A stretch of DNA of 64,000 nt from Delftia acidovorans (GTDB taxonomy: Bacteria; Pseudomonadota; Gammaproteobacteria; Burkholderiales; Burkholderiaceae_C): assembly GCA_031286585.1 (NCBI GenBank), contig JAITUC010000009.1, positions 186,001 through 250,000 on the forward strand, in the 5' to 3' direction. Shown in pieces: positions 54,238 through 63,206 of the stretch (position 1 is the first letter of the stretch; every line of letters starts with the position of its first letter). The notes under the pieces were generated by a model. It was not told where the DNA came from. It saw only the letters and a program-made list of their open reading frames with translations, and searched no databases. Both the position numbers and the translations under genes were made by a program.

Positions 54238-54555
54238 TCAGAGAGGTCCCATGATCTTGGCGTTGAAGCCGAAGATGATGCGGTCGCCGGAGATTTCCAC
54301 CAGTTCCACCGTGCGCTCCTGGCCAGGCTCGAAGCGCACGGCCGTGCCGGCCGCGATGTTCAGCCGCCAGCCGCGTGCGGCGGCGCGGTCGAAGTGCAGG
54401 GCCTCGTTGACCTCGAAGAAGTGAAAGTGTGAGCCCACCTGCACGGGCCGGTCGCCGGTGTTGGTGACCGTGAGGGTCTGCACCGGCCGGCCCGCGTTCA
54501 GCAGGATCTCGCCGGGCTCGGCGAGCAGCTCGCCGGGGATGTTGCGCTCGGTCAT
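54238..54555 (-). CDS. ureB: urease beta subunit UreB
   Basis: 105 residues, with the signature [45 protein letters not shown] and late [19 protein letters not shown] structural subunit of the urease trimer. It lies between ureJ and ureC with short gaps. Confidence 0.97.
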   Translation of the reverse strand: MTERNIPGELLAEPGEILLNAGRPVQTLTVTNTGDRPVQVGSHFHFFEVNEALHFDRAAARGWRLNIAAGTAVRFEPGQERTVELVEISGDRIIFGFNAKIMGPL

Positions 54556-54570
54556 GTGCGGCTCCCGCGC

Positions 54571-55182
54571 TCAGCCCGCCAGCGCCACGGCGCCGTAGCC
54601 CATGGCGGCGACACCGGCCAGGCGTGCTGCCCAGGCCGATGCCGTGCCGCCGCGCATGGCCCGGCCAAAGGCCACGCCCAGCGCATGCAGCACCAGCGTG
54701 GTGGCGACCATGCCCGCCATGTAGGCCCAGAACACGGCTGCGGGCAGCGCGTGGGGGAAGACCTCGCCATGCGCGTATCCATGGAACAGCGCGAAGGCCC
54801 CGGCCAGCACCATGGCCAGGGCCACGGGCAGGCGGCGCTGGGCCACGAGCAGCAGCCCGAAGGCCAGCAGCGAGGCGGCCACCATGGGCTCCACGGCCGG
54901 CAGCTCCAGCGGGGTCTGGGTCAGCGCCAGGCCCAGCGCCATGCAGGCGGCAAAGGCCACGGGCGGCAGCCACTGGCGCTGGAGCATCAGCCCGCACCAC
55001 AGGCCCAGCGCCACCATGGCCAGCAGATGGTCCAGGCCCGCGATGGGGTGGGACAGCCCGGCCATCAGGGCCTGCATGGCACCGTCACCGGCATGCAGGT
55101 GGGCGCCGGCCCCCGTATGGGCGCTGGCGGCCGTGGCGGCGGCCAGCAGGACGGGTGCGAGCAGAAGACGGGGATGGAACAT
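54571..55182 (-). CDS. ureJ: HupE/UreJ-family nickel permease-like protein
   Basis: 203 residues. A signal-peptide-like N-terminus (MFHPRLLLAPVLLAAATAASAH) is followed by about six membrane helices. The motif HPIAGLDHLLAMVALGLW is the nickel/cobalt-binding signature of HupE/UreJ transporters, and a second motif FHGYAHGEVFP lies in the C-terminal half. It likely supplies nickel for urease. Its place between ureA and ureB is typical of several proteobacterial operons. Confidence 0.93.
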   Translation of the reverse strand: MFHPRLLLAPVLLAAATAASAHTGAGAHLHAGDGAMQALMAGLSHPIAGLDHLLAMVALGLWCGLMLQRQWLPPVAFAACMALGLALTQTPLELPAVEPMVAASLLAFGLLLVAQRRLPVALAMVLAGAFALFHGYAHGEVFPHALPAAVFWAYMAGMVATTLVLHALGVAFGRAMRGGTASAWAARLAGVAAMGYGAVALAG

Positions 55183-55192
55183 GCGGATCTCC

Positions 55193-55495
55193 TCAAACGA
55201 TGGGGTGGTGGACGGTGACCAGCTTGGTGCCGTCCGGGAATGTGGCTTCGACCTGGATGTCGGGAATCATTTCGGGGATGCCCTCCATCACATCGGCGCG
55301 CGTCAGCACCGTGGTGCCCAGGTGCATGAGCTCGGCCACGGTCCTGCCGTCGCGCGCCCACTCCATGACAGCGGCGCTGATCAGCGCCACGGCTTCGGGG
55401 TAATTGAGCTTGAGGCCGCGCGCCTTGCGCCGTTCGGCCACCAGGGCTGCAGTGAACAGCAGCAGCTTGTCTTTTTCACGCGGGGTGAGTTCCAT
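55193..55495 (-). CDS. ureA: urease gamma subunit UreA
   Basis: 100 residues from [23 protein letters not shown], the usual start, with [11 protein letters not shown] and [19 protein letters not shown] structural subunit. A longer frame upstream to 55525 is rejected because the family starts at MELTPRE. Confidence 0.97.
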   Translation of the reverse strand: MELTPREKDKLLLFTAALVAERRKARGLKLNYPEAVALISAAVMEWARDGRTVAELMHLGTTVLTRADVMEGIPEMIPDIQVEATFPDGTKLVTVHHPIV

Positions 55496-55512
55496 GGATA
55501 AGTCTCCGTTGA

Positions 55513-56430
55513 TCAGGTGGACCACAGGCGCGGGAGGCGGGCTGGTTGGCCCAGTAGTGCCGGGCGCAGCAGGCGCCAGCCTTCATGCAGCACGGCCCGT
55601 GCAGCTTCCATGCGGCGGGCCAGCACGCGCAGCAGCAGCACCGAGGGCGCGCCGCCCTGGCCGGCCAGCAGGCTGGCGCCGGCGCGCACCTCATCGCTCC
55701 AGGGCAGGCTGGCGGCCAGTTGCTCGCCCAATGGCTCCATGGCCGCCAAGGGTTCCGGGGCCACGGCCCAGAGGCTGGCCTGTATGGGGAAGCCAGCCCA
55801 GGCAACCGGGCTGGACAGCAGGGCATGGCCGGCGTGCAGTTCGCCTTGCTCCAGCCACAGCGGCCGTCCGCCACATGCGAGCCGGTTGTGAAGCTGCAGG
55901 CGCGCGGCAGCGGTGTGGGCGGCGCCGGTGTGGTTCCAGTGCTCGCCCGCGCCATAGCGGCCCAGCACCACGGCGTCCCAGCCGATGGCGCGCGCCCCCG
56001 GCGCAAGCTCCAGGTCCAGCGCCATGGTGGCGTCGGCACCCGCGAACAGCATGTTTTCCTGTGGCAGCCATTCCAGGATGGCGCCTTCTTCCACGCGCAG
56101 CCGCACGCGCTGCGCGGCCGGGCGGCCCTGGGACTTGTACCAGCGCGTGGCGCCCGGCGTGGTCAGCAGGGCGTGGGCGCCGGCCTCCACGGTCACATCG
56201 ATCTGCAACTGGTCGCCGCCGGCCACGCCGCCGGGCGGGTGCAGCAGCACGGCATGGCAGATGCCGGGGCCTTCGGGGTGCAGCGGTTTTTGCACGCGCA
56301 GCGGGCCGCTGTGGCGTGCCCGGGAAAGCACGCTGCCCTGGCCGGCGCGGTGCCCGAAGCGCAGGTCCAGCATGGCCTGCCAGCCCGAGGCGCAAGCGGG
56401 TACGGCGGTGATCGGTAGCGCTGCGGACAT
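55513..56430 (-). CDS. ureD: urease accessory protein UreD
   Basis: 305 residues, the first gene of the urease operon. [28 protein letters not shown] and [11 protein letters not shown] are UreD signatures, with [12 protein letters not shown] in the middle. It docks on apo-urease and channels nickel from UreFG. The ATG at 56430 (MSAALP) fits better than an upstream in-frame start at 56466. Confidence 0.94.
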   Translation of the reverse strand: MSAALPITAVPACASGWQAMLDLRFGHRAGQGSVLSRARHSGPLRVQKPLHPEGPGICHAVLLHPPGGVAGGDQLQIDVTVEAGAHALLTTPGATRWYKSQGRPAAQRVRLRVEEGAILEWLPQENMLFAGADATMALDLELAPGARAIGWDAVVLGRYGAGEHWNHTGAAHTAAARLQLHNRLACGGRPLWLEQGELHAGHALLSSPVAWAGFPIQASLWAVAPEPLAAMEPLGEQLAASLPWSDEVRAGASLLAGQGGAPSVLLLRVLARRMEAARAVLHEGWRLLRPALLGQPARLPRLWST

Positions 56431-56629
56431 GGGCGTGACGGGCAGTACAGGGCGTGGTGGTGGCAACGGCCTTCGTCATGCATTTAGCGTGCCAATCCGG
56501 TGCAGTGGCGGTTGCGCCACGCTGGTGCGCTGGCGCATCGGATTGGTGCGGTTCCTGCATGGCAAGGGGCGCAAGAGAGCACGTTTGCAGTGCATTCTTG
56601 CGCAGCCTGCCGCAGGCTGGTGCTCTTTC

Positions 56630-57895
56630 TTACGCGCTGCCCTGCGGCTGGCCTGCCTGCTGTGCCTGGCGCGCCAGGCGCGCGAGGGACCTGTCCCAGG
56701 CCACGACGGCCAGCGTGGCCAGGCTCAGGGCCAGGCCGGCGATGCTGGCCCCGGTCCAGCCCCAGTGCAGCCAGACCGCCGAGCCCAGGGCCGAGCCCAG
56801 CGAGGCGCCGATGAAGTAGCCCGTCATGTAGACCGCATTGACGCGCGAGCGCGCCAAGGGTGCCAGCGCATAGATCACGTTCTGGTTGCTGATGTGCAGG
56901 GCCTGCAGCGCGGCATCCACGATGAGCAGCCCCGCCAGAAACCACCACAGGCTGGCGCCGCCCAGCCACAGCGCCCCCCAGCCCGCCAGCATCAGCAGGC
57001 CGCCGGCCAGTGTGGTGCGCTGCTCCAGCCCCCGGTCGGCCAGCCGGCCGGCCATGTTGGCCATGAGGGCACCGGCCACGCCGACCAGGCCGATGAGGCC
57101 GATCTGCGCATCACCGAGACCGTAGCCCGGCCCTGCCAGCAGCAGTGCCATGGTCGAGAACAGCACGCTCACCGTGGCAAAGCCCATGCCGCCGATCAGC
57201 GCCCGGCTGCGCAGGCGCGGCTGCTCGCGTGCCAGCGTGAGCAGGGAGCGCATCACCGCGCCATAGCCCATGGGCTGCGCCGGCTGCGCCAGGGGCAGCG
57301 CGCGCCGCAGCAGCAGGGCAACGCCGGCCGTGGCCAGGGCGCCCACCCAGTAGACGGCATTCCAGCCGCCCAGCTCCGACAGCAGGCCCGCCACGCTGCG
57401 TGCCGCCAGGATGCCGATCAGCAGCCCGCTCATGACCAGTCCCACGGCGCGGCCGCTGGCGCCGGGCGCCGCAAAGCTGGCCGCCATGGGCACCAGCACC
57501 TGGGCCGCGACCGAGAACAGCCCCGTCATCAGCGTGCCCGCCGCCAGCAGCGCAAAGCTGTGCGCCATGCCGCTGGCCAGCATGCCCAGCGCGGCCAGCA
57601 GCATCAGGCCCAGCACCAGGCGGCGGCGTTCCAGCATGTCGCCCAGCGGCACGAGCAGCAGCAGCCCCAGCGCATAGGACACCTGGGCCATGGTCACCGT
57701 CAGCGAGGCGCGCGCCTCGCTGATGCCCAGGTCGATGGCGATGGAATGCAGCAGCGGCTGGTTGAAGTAATTGGCGCCCGCGCACAGGCCGCAGGCCGTG
57801 GCCATGAGCAGCAGGGTGCTCTGGGGCAGCACGGGCGTGGCGGCGGCCTGCACGGGCGGTGAGGGCAGGGCGGAAACCGGGGAGGATCTGTTCAT
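56630..57895 (-). CDS. MFS transporter (DHA-type efflux pump) in the SoxR-linked operon
   Basis: 421 residues, 12 predicted helices. The MFS loop motif between helices 2 and 3 reads VPLGDMLERRRLVLG, and NYFNQPLLHSIAIDLG is in helix 1, as in YnfM-like drug/arabinose efflux proteins. It starts 45 bp after the RidA gene and should be co-transcribed with it from the SoxR-controlled promoter. The substrate may be a redox-active drug (inference). Confidence 0.88.
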   Translation of the reverse strand: MNRSSPVSALPSPPVQAAATPVLPQSTLLLMATACGLCAGANYFNQPLLHSIAIDLGISEARASLTVTMAQVSYALGLLLLVPLGDMLERRRLVLGLMLLAALGMLASGMAHSFALLAAGTLMTGLFSVAAQVLVPMAASFAAPGASGRAVGLVMSGLLIGILAARSVAGLLSELGGWNAVYWVGALATAGVALLLRRALPLAQPAQPMGYGAVMRSLLTLAREQPRLRSRALIGGMGFATVSVLFSTMALLLAGPGYGLGDAQIGLIGLVGVAGALMANMAGRLADRGLEQRTTLAGGLLMLAGWGALWLGGASLWWFLAGLLIVDAALQALHISNQNVIYALAPLARSRVNAVYMTGYFIGASLGSALGSAVWLHWGWTGASIAGLALSLATLAVVAWDRSLARLARQAQQAGQPQGSA

Positions 57896-57940
57896 CTGAC
57901 GAATGCCTGTGTTATCTGCTTATGGTGGCAAACGGATGGC

Positions 57941-58453
57941 TCAGACCCACAGCGGCGGCCGTGCGGGTTGCGCGTGGGCGGGCAGTGCGGCCACGGCATC
58001 GGCCTCGATCAGCATGCCGGGCAGGGCCAGCCGGGGCACGGGGATCAGGGTGCAGGCGGGAAAGCGTGGCCGGGTGTCGCCGGGGGCGCCGTCGCCCCAG
58101 TGCAGGCGCACGGCGGCCTGCCAGTCGTCGAAGCGGGCCTCCGAGTGGTCGACGATGAGCAGGGTCAGCTTGACCACCTGGCCCATGTCCGCGCCCGCTG
58201 CCTGCAGCGCCAGCTTGAGGTTGGACAGGGCCTGCTGCGCCTGGACCGCGAAGCTGTCGGGCAGGTCGCCCGCCTGGTTCTCGCCCCCCTGGCCCGAGAC
58301 GAAGGCCCATTGCGCCGGCCCGTGCACGGCGACCACATGGGTGTAGCCGTTGGGCGTGGCGTCGTAGAGGCCTTGGGGCTGCAGATGGTGCAGTTGCGGG
58401 TGCGTGGAGGCGGCGGGCTGTGCGGAGGCGGTCGGATGTGCGTCGTGTTGCAT
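57941..58453 (-). CDS. RidA/YjgF-family protein
   Basis: 170 residues. The RidA fold is seen from GLYDATPNGYTHVVAVHGPAQWAFVSGQGG through LKLALQAAGADMGQVVKLTLLI, ending FPACTLIPVPRLALPGMLIEADAVA; the last segment contains the Arg and Glu of the deaminase pocket. An N-terminal extension of about 28 residues exceeds the usual length. Relatives deaminate reactive enamine/imine products. It is the first gene after the SoxR box, co-transcribed with the MFS gene. Confidence 0.9.
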   Translation of the reverse strand: MQHDAHPTASAQPAASTHPQLHHLQPQGLYDATPNGYTHVVAVHGPAQWAFVSGQGGENQAGDLPDSFAVQAQQALSNLKLALQAAGADMGQVVKLTLLIVDHSEARFDDWQAAVRLHWGDGAPGDTRPRFPACTLIPVPRLALPGMLIEADAVAALPAHAQPARPPLWV

Positions 58454-58509
58454 GGTGGGCTGGAGTCCGAAAGTGCGCCGGATGGACCGGCGAGGCTTGC
58501 CAGTGTGAA

Positions 58510-58529
58510 ACCTCAACCAAAGTTGAGGT
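58510..58529. promoter_or_regulatory. SoxR box
   Basis: ACCTCAACCAAAGTTGAGGT: eight-base perfect arms ACCTCAAC/GTTGAGGT around CAAA. It matches the known SoxR operator CCTCAAGTTAACTTGAGG and lies between soxR and the divergent ridA-MFS genes. Confidence 0.85.
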
Positions 58530-58582
58530 CAAATGCAGGCCTGCTTGGACCTATTTTTTCTGCGCCTATTTTTACTGCTGCC

Positions 58583-59053
58583 ATGAATCTGTCTTCTGCC
58601 GGTGTCACCGCGTCCGACCATGACGGGCCGGCCATCCTCTCCGTGGGCGAAGTCGCCCGGCGCAGCGGCATCACCGTCTCGGCCCTGCATTTCTACGAGC
58701 GCCAGAGGCTGATCGAGAGCCTGCGCACGCCCGGCAACCAGCGCCGCTATGCGCGCGCCGTGCTGCGGCGCGTGGCGGTCATCAAGGTGGCCCAGCGCAT
58801 GGGCGTGCCGCTGGCCGAGATAGCCGAGGCGCTGCAGGACCTGCCCAGCGGCCGCACGCCCACGCAGGCCGACTGGGCCGCGCTGTCCGCGCGCTGGCGC
58901 CATGCGCTGGATGCGCGCATCCAGGGCCTGACCCAGCTGCGCGACCAGATCGATGGCTGCATAGGCTGCGGCTGCCTGTCCCTCAAGGTCTGCCCGCTGC
59001 GCAATGACGGCGACTGCCTGGCCCAAGACGGGCCGGGGCCGCACTTTCGCTGA
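58583..59053 (+). CDS. soxR: redox-sensing transcriptional activator SoxR
   Basis: A 156-residue MerR-family regulator with an N-terminal winged HTH (ILSVGEVARRSGITVSALHFYERQ) and a C-terminal [2Fe-2S] cluster motif with Cys126, 129, 131 and 137 (CIGCGCLSLKVC, spacing CX2CXCX5C). Oxidation of the cluster by redox-cycling compounds activates it. The box at 58510 places the ridA-MFS operon, and perhaps soxR itself, under its control. No soxS is present, as expected outside enterics. Confidence 0.96.
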   Translation: MNLSSAGVTASDHDGPAILSVGEVARRSGITVSALHFYERQRLIESLRTPGNQRRYARAVLRRVAVIKVAQRMGVPLAEIAEALQDLPSGRTPTQADWAALSARWRHALDARIQGLTQLRDQIDGCIGCGCLSLKVCPLRNDGDCLAQDGPGPHFR

Positions 59054-59064
59054 ACAGGCCTGCT

Positions 59065-60276
59065 CTAGTGCTTGGGCATGGGCAGCGTGGGCGTGCGCGT
59101 GCACATCCAGCACAGCCAGCCGGCCAGCGCTCCCATGACGATGCAGTAGGCGACCAGGGCCTCGGTGATGCCGATATGGTCCGAGAGCCAGCCCAGGCCG
59201 AGGATGGGCACGATGGTGCCCAGGTAGCCGATCACCAGGTAGGTGGACAGCAGGCCCGTGCGCGTGGCCGGCGTGGAGACCTTGTTGACGATGGACATGC
59301 CCGCCAGGTTGCACAGGCCGTGGCCCGCCGCCGTGGTGATCACGCTGAGCGCGAACAGCACGGCCGAGCCCGCGAAGCTGTTGACCAGCAGCAGAAGGTT
59401 GCAGGCCACCAGGCAGGCAAAGCCCAGAATGGCCGAGCCCTTGGTCGGGCGCGGGCGCGCCAGGTACTGGAAACCCGCCGACAGGAACAGGATCACGCCG
59501 ATGGACAGGCCCGAGACGGCCGGGCCGTGCCAGGGCACCATGCCCTGCATGAAGCTGGGTGCCAGCGAGGCGAACAGGCTGAACATGCCGAAGGCGCAGA
59601 AAGCGCACATGCCGCCCAGTGCGTAGTGGCGCGCAAAGCGGCGCTCCGGCAGCGTGATGGTGGGCATGAAATCGTGCCAGTGCAGCGCGCGTGACTGGGT
59701 GGATGCCAGCTCGGCCGGCTCGGCGATGCGCACCTGGTACAGCGCATAGACGGCCAGCAGCCCCAGCCCCAGCGAGGGGATGTAGGCCGTGACCAGCGGC
59801 CAGGGCAGCCACTGCGCGATCAGCCCGCCCACCACGGGCCCCAGCCCGAAGCCGAAGGCAATGGTCAGGCTGGTGGTGGCCGCGGCGCGCTGCAGGTCGC
59901 CCCGGTTGTTGAGACGGGTCATGCCGACCGAGGCCGAGGTGGTGATCAGCCCGGAAGCCACGCCGATGACCACGCGCCCCAGCGCAAAGCTGGGCACGCT
60001 CCAGGCCACGGTGGAGGCCAGCACACCCAGCGTCATCAGGATCAGCCCTGCGCGCAGCACGGAGACGAAGCCGAATCGGTCGGTCAGCCGGCCCAGGAAC
60101 AGCAGGCTGGCCAGCGCGCCGAACATATAGGCCACGAAGATCTGCGTGATGTGGCTGGGCTGCAGCCCCCAGGCCTGCTGGTACAGCGGGTACAGCGGGC
60201 TTGCCAGGGCGGTGCCCATGACACCCACACACATGGAAAAACACACCCACGCATAGGGTGGCCAACGGGTTTGCAT
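59065..60276 (-). CDS. MFS transporter
   Basis: 403 residues from the ATG at 60276 (MQTRWPPYAW); an ATG at 60360 would add 28 residues and neither has a good ribosome-binding site. Twelve helices are expected; the loop 2-3 motif reads FLGRLTDRFGFVSVL, and ASVGMTRLNNRGDLQRAAATTSLTIAFGFGLGPVVGG is motif C-like. The substrate is unknown. It converges with soxR with an 11 bp gap and is probably an efflux pump. Confidence 0.85.
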   Translation of the reverse strand: MQTRWPPYAWVCFSMCVGVMGTALASPLYPLYQQAWGLQPSHITQIFVAYMFGALASLLFLGRLTDRFGFVSVLRAGLILMTLGVLASTVAWSVPSFALGRVVIGVASGLITTSASVGMTRLNNRGDLQRAAATTSLTIAFGFGLGPVVGGLIAQWLPWPLVTAYIPSLGLGLLAVYALYQVRIAEPAELASTQSRALHWHDFMPTITLPERRFARHYALGGMCAFCAFGMFSLFASLAPSFMQGMVPWHGPAVSGLSIGVILFLSAGFQYLARPRPTKGSAILGFACLVACNLLLLVNSFAGSAVLFALSVITTAAGHGLCNLAGMSIVNKVSTPATRTGLLSTYLVIGYLGTIVPILGLGWLSDHIGITEALVAYCIVMGALAGWLCWMCTRTPTLPMPKH

Positions 60277-60537
60277 AGAAAAAGGGAGCGCGAAGAAAGC
60301 GAAAGCGGCGCCGCTCAGGCTGGGCGCCGCCGGGCGCCACGGCACTGTCCGGGAGCGCATGGAATCTGGAATGACCCGCAGGCCAATGGGTGAATTCTAA
60401 GAAACCCGCGTGTCCTGGGTGTTTCGCTGCCTCCGAGCCCCTGGCATGGACCCGGGCATACCGCTGGCATCGTGCGCCGGGCGTGCGGGTGTACCCTGTG
60501 GCCGTTCCTGTGTTTTCCCTTGTCCAGAGAGTCCGGC

Positions 60538-61008
60538 ATGCCAGTTCCAACCTCCGCCTTCATGACCTTCCCGCCATCCCGCAAGGCAGCGTGGGCCGCG
60601 CTTGGCGCCTGCGCGCTGCTGCTGCTGGCCGGTTGCGGCTCGGTGGGCGGCGGCGTGGGCATCGGCATTCCGGTCGGCCCCGTGTCGGTGGGCGTGGGTC
60701 TGGGCAGCGGCGGGCTGAGCGCCGGAGTCGGCACGGGCGTGGGGCCGGTCGGCGTCGGCGTGGGCGTCAACCAGAGCGGCCAGGTGCTGGGCAGCGCCGG
60801 TGTGGGCGCCTCCACGGGCGTGGGCGGCGCGCGGGTCGGCGTGGGCGTGGGTTCATCCACCGTGCTGCACGATCCGCAGCGCTCCAACGTTCAACCGGTC
60901 CAGGAGCCAGCGCCTGCCGCCCCGTCTCAGGCTCCGGCCGGCCAGGTGCAATGGCGTGGTGCCAGCGGGCAGGTCGTGCCGACCTGCCGCGTACAGGGCG
61001 GCTGCTGA
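60538..61008 (+). CDS. Gly/Val-rich lipoprotein of unknown function
   Basis: 156 residues from the ATG at 60538, which follows AGAGAGTCC; an ATG at 60562 is also possible. The lipobox LLLLAGC is followed by about 80 residues of alternating Gly-Val (for example GVGVGLGSGG, GVGTGVGPVGVGVGV), a beta-prone low-complexity repeat, and then a Pro/Gln/Ala linker and a short tail with two Cys. It probably sits in the outer membrane. Such repeats occur in burkholderial lipoproteins of unknown role. Confidence 0.75.
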   Translation: MPVPTSAFMTFPPSRKAAWAALGACALLLLAGCGSVGGGVGIGIPVGPVSVGVGLGSGGLSAGVGTGVGPVGVGVGVNQSGQVLGSAGVGASTGVGGARVGVGVGSSTVLHDPQRSNVQPVQEPAPAAPSQAPAGQVQWRGASGQVVPTCRVQGGC

Positions 61009-61009
61009 G

Positions 61010-61960
61010 TCAACCCGCCCAGACGATGCGGTCGCGACCAGCGTTTTTTGCGAGATAAAGGCGCCGATCGGCATCGGCCAGCAGTTGCTGGGCACTGTTG
61101 CTGGGCGAAGGCGCAATGCAGGCCACGCCCAGGCTCACGGTCAGCGCCTGGCCCAGGGGCGAGGCGGCATGGGGCAGGTCCAGCACCCTGAGCGCATCGA
61201 CGATGCCCTGCGCCACCAGCACCGCGCCATCCAGCGCCGTATGGGGCAGCAGGCAGACGAATTCCTCGCCCCCATAGCGCGCCAGCAGGTCGCCCGGCCG
61301 GTGCAGCGCGCCCTGGATGGCCTGGGACAGCTGGCTCAGGCATTCATCCCCGACCAGATGGCCGTAGTGGTCGTTGTAGGCCTTGAAGTGGTCCACGTCG
61401 ATCATCACCAGCGACAGCGGCTCGCCCAGGCGCTGCAGGCGCATGAACTCGCGCGCCAGCTGGGCGCCGAAGAAGCGCCGGTTGGCCACGCCCGTCAGCC
61501 CGTCGCTGTGCGACAGCAGCTGCAGCATCTGGCGCTGCTGCGCAATCTCCAGGTGCGTGCGCACGCGTGCCTTGAGCACGGCCGGGCGAAAGGGCTTGGT
61601 CACGAAGTCCACGGCGCCCAGGTTCAGGCCCAGCTCCTCGCAATGGGGCTCGGTCAGCGCGGTGAGGAAGATGATGGGGATGTGCGCCGTTTCCAGGTCG
61701 GCCTTGAGGCGCCGGCAGACCTCGAAGCCGTCCATCTCCGGCATGCGGATGTCCAGCAGGATGAGGTCGGGCTGGTGCTGGCGTGCCAGGGCCAGCGCCT
61801 CCTCGCCGGTGTGGGCCACAAGCGGCCCGCACAGATCCTTGATCACCTGGCAGATGACGGTGGCATTGTCCGGAACGTCGTCCACCACCAGCACCTTTTG
61901 CGCGGCAGGCAAGGGCTGGAGCGGGTTGGGCAGCGATGGTGGAAAAGCGGAGTAGGGCAT
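61010..61960 (-). CDS. response regulator with GGDEF diguanylate cyclase domain
   Basis: 316 residues. A receiver domain (about 22-140, phospho-acceptor Asp70 in LLDIRMPEMDG) is joined to a GGDEF domain (about 152-312) with active-site GGEEF (230-234) and an RPGD inhibitory site (221-224) at the right spacing, so it should make c-di-GMP with product feedback. The architecture resembles WspR. The stop lies next to the convergent lipoprotein stop. The ATG at 61960 gives MPYSAFPPSLPN; a cognate kinase is not adjacent. Confidence 0.92.
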   Translation of the reverse strand: MPYSAFPPSLPNPLQPLPAAQKVLVVDDVPDNATVICQVIKDLCGPLVAHTGEEALALARQHQPDLILLDIRMPEMDGFEVCRRLKADLETAHIPIIFLTALTEPHCEELGLNLGAVDFVTKPFRPAVLKARVRTHLEIAQQRQMLQLLSHSDGLTGVANRRFFGAQLAREFMRLQRLGEPLSLVMIDVDHFKAYNDHYGHLVGDECLSQLSQAIQGALHRPGDLLARYGGEEFVCLLPHTALDGAVLVAQGIVDALRVLDLPHAASPLGQALTVSLGVACIAPSPSNSAQQLLADADRRLYLAKNAGRDRIVWAG

Positions 61961-62078
61961 GGCCTGTCGGTTTTCGGGCCGAGAATACCCTGGAACCCGC
62001 AGCCCTGGATAGGGCGGCGGGGTTCCGGACAATTTGTAAAGATCCCTGTCCTCCGGATGACAGGGCGCCCGGTGCCGC

Positions 62079-63143
62079 TCAGGCGTAGAGCGGCTCTTCC
62101 TGCATGGCCTCGATCTGCTCGTTGAGCATGTCCACCTGCCCGCGCCAGTAGTCGGGCGTGCCGAACCAGGGGAAGTTGATGGCAAAGATCGGGTCGTCCT
62201 GGCGCCGCGCCAGCCAGGCGCTGTAGTGGATGAGTCGCAACGTGCGCAGCGGCTCGATCAGGGCCAGCTCGCGGCGGTCGAAGGGACGGAACTGTTCGTA
62301 GCCATCCAGCAGGGCGCCCAGCTGGCGCGTGCGCTGGCCCCGGTCGCCCGACAGCAGCATCCACAGGTCCTGCACGGCCGGGCCGGTGCGCGCATCGTCC
62401 AGGTCCACGAAATGCGGGCCGCCGCGGCCTTCGTCGTCCAGCGGCGTCCACAGCACGTTGCCGGGATGGCAGTCGCCATGCAGGCGCAGCGTGCGTGCGC
62501 TGTGCAGGCCGAAGTGGCCGGCTGCGCTCATGCCGTCGGCAGCCGGTGCCATCAGGTCCAGCGCGCGCTGGCAGGCGGCCTTCCAGGTGGATTCCACTTC
62601 CAGCGGAATCAGCTGCCGGGCCAGCAGCCACTGCATGGAGTCCTGGCCAAAGCTGGCCAGGTCCAGCGCCGGCCGGTGCGCAAAGGGCCGGGCCGCGCCC
62701 ACGGTGTGGATGCGTGCCAGAAAGCGCCCGGTCCACTCCAGCACCTCGAAGTCGTCCAGCTCGGGCGGACGGCCTCCGCGCCAGGGGCTGACCGAGAAAT
62801 CAAAGCCCGCGTGGCTGTGCAGCGTGGCACCCTCCAGCACCAGCGGGGGCACGGCGGGCACTTCGGCGGCCGTCAGCTCGGCGCTGAAGGCGTGCTCTTC
62901 CAGGATTTGCTCGCGGCTCCAGCGGCCCGGGCGGTAGAACTTGAGCACCACGCGCGCCCCGTCTTCCAACACGGCCTGGTAGACGCGGTTCTCGTAGGAA
63001 GCCAGCGCCGTGAGCCGGCCGTCGCCCCACAGGCCGACCGAGGCCAGGGCGTCGAGCACCACGTCGGGCGTGAGGCGGGCATAGGCGTGCGAGCCGTGGT
63101 CAGTGACGGCATTCAGATCAGGATCGTGTGGTGTGGCGGACAT
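62079..63143 (-). CDS. srkA: stress response Ser/Thr kinase SrkA-like (YihE family, APH fold)
   Basis: 354 residues. The aminoglycoside-phosphotransferase-like fold is shown by VVLKFYRPGRWS (ATP lysine), LHGDCHPGNVLW (catalytic Asp and Asn) and FVDLDDARTGPAVQDLWML (metal Asp), with FPWFGTPDYWRGQVDMLNEQIEAM at the end. E. coli SrkA phosphorylates proteins and counters stress-induced death. The ATG at 63143 (MSATPHDPDL) is the natural start. Confidence 0.92.
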   Translation of the reverse strand: MSATPHDPDLNAVTDHGSHAYARLTPDVVLDALASVGLWGDGRLTALASYENRVYQAVLEDGARVVLKFYRPGRWSREQILEEHAFSAELTAAEVPAVPPLVLEGATLHSHAGFDFSVSPWRGGRPPELDDFEVLEWTGRFLARIHTVGAARPFAHRPALDLASFGQDSMQWLLARQLIPLEVESTWKAACQRALDLMAPAADGMSAAGHFGLHSARTLRLHGDCHPGNVLWTPLDDEGRGGPHFVDLDDARTGPAVQDLWMLLSGDRGQRTRQLGALLDGYEQFRPFDRRELALIEPLRTLRLIHYSAWLARRQDDPIFAINFPWFGTPDYWRGQVDMLNEQIEAMQEEPLYA

Positions 63144-63206
63144 GGGGCATTGTCGCCGGGCTGGCTTAAGCTGTGCGCCTGCCTGACCTTCGCCGATTCG
63201 CCCACC

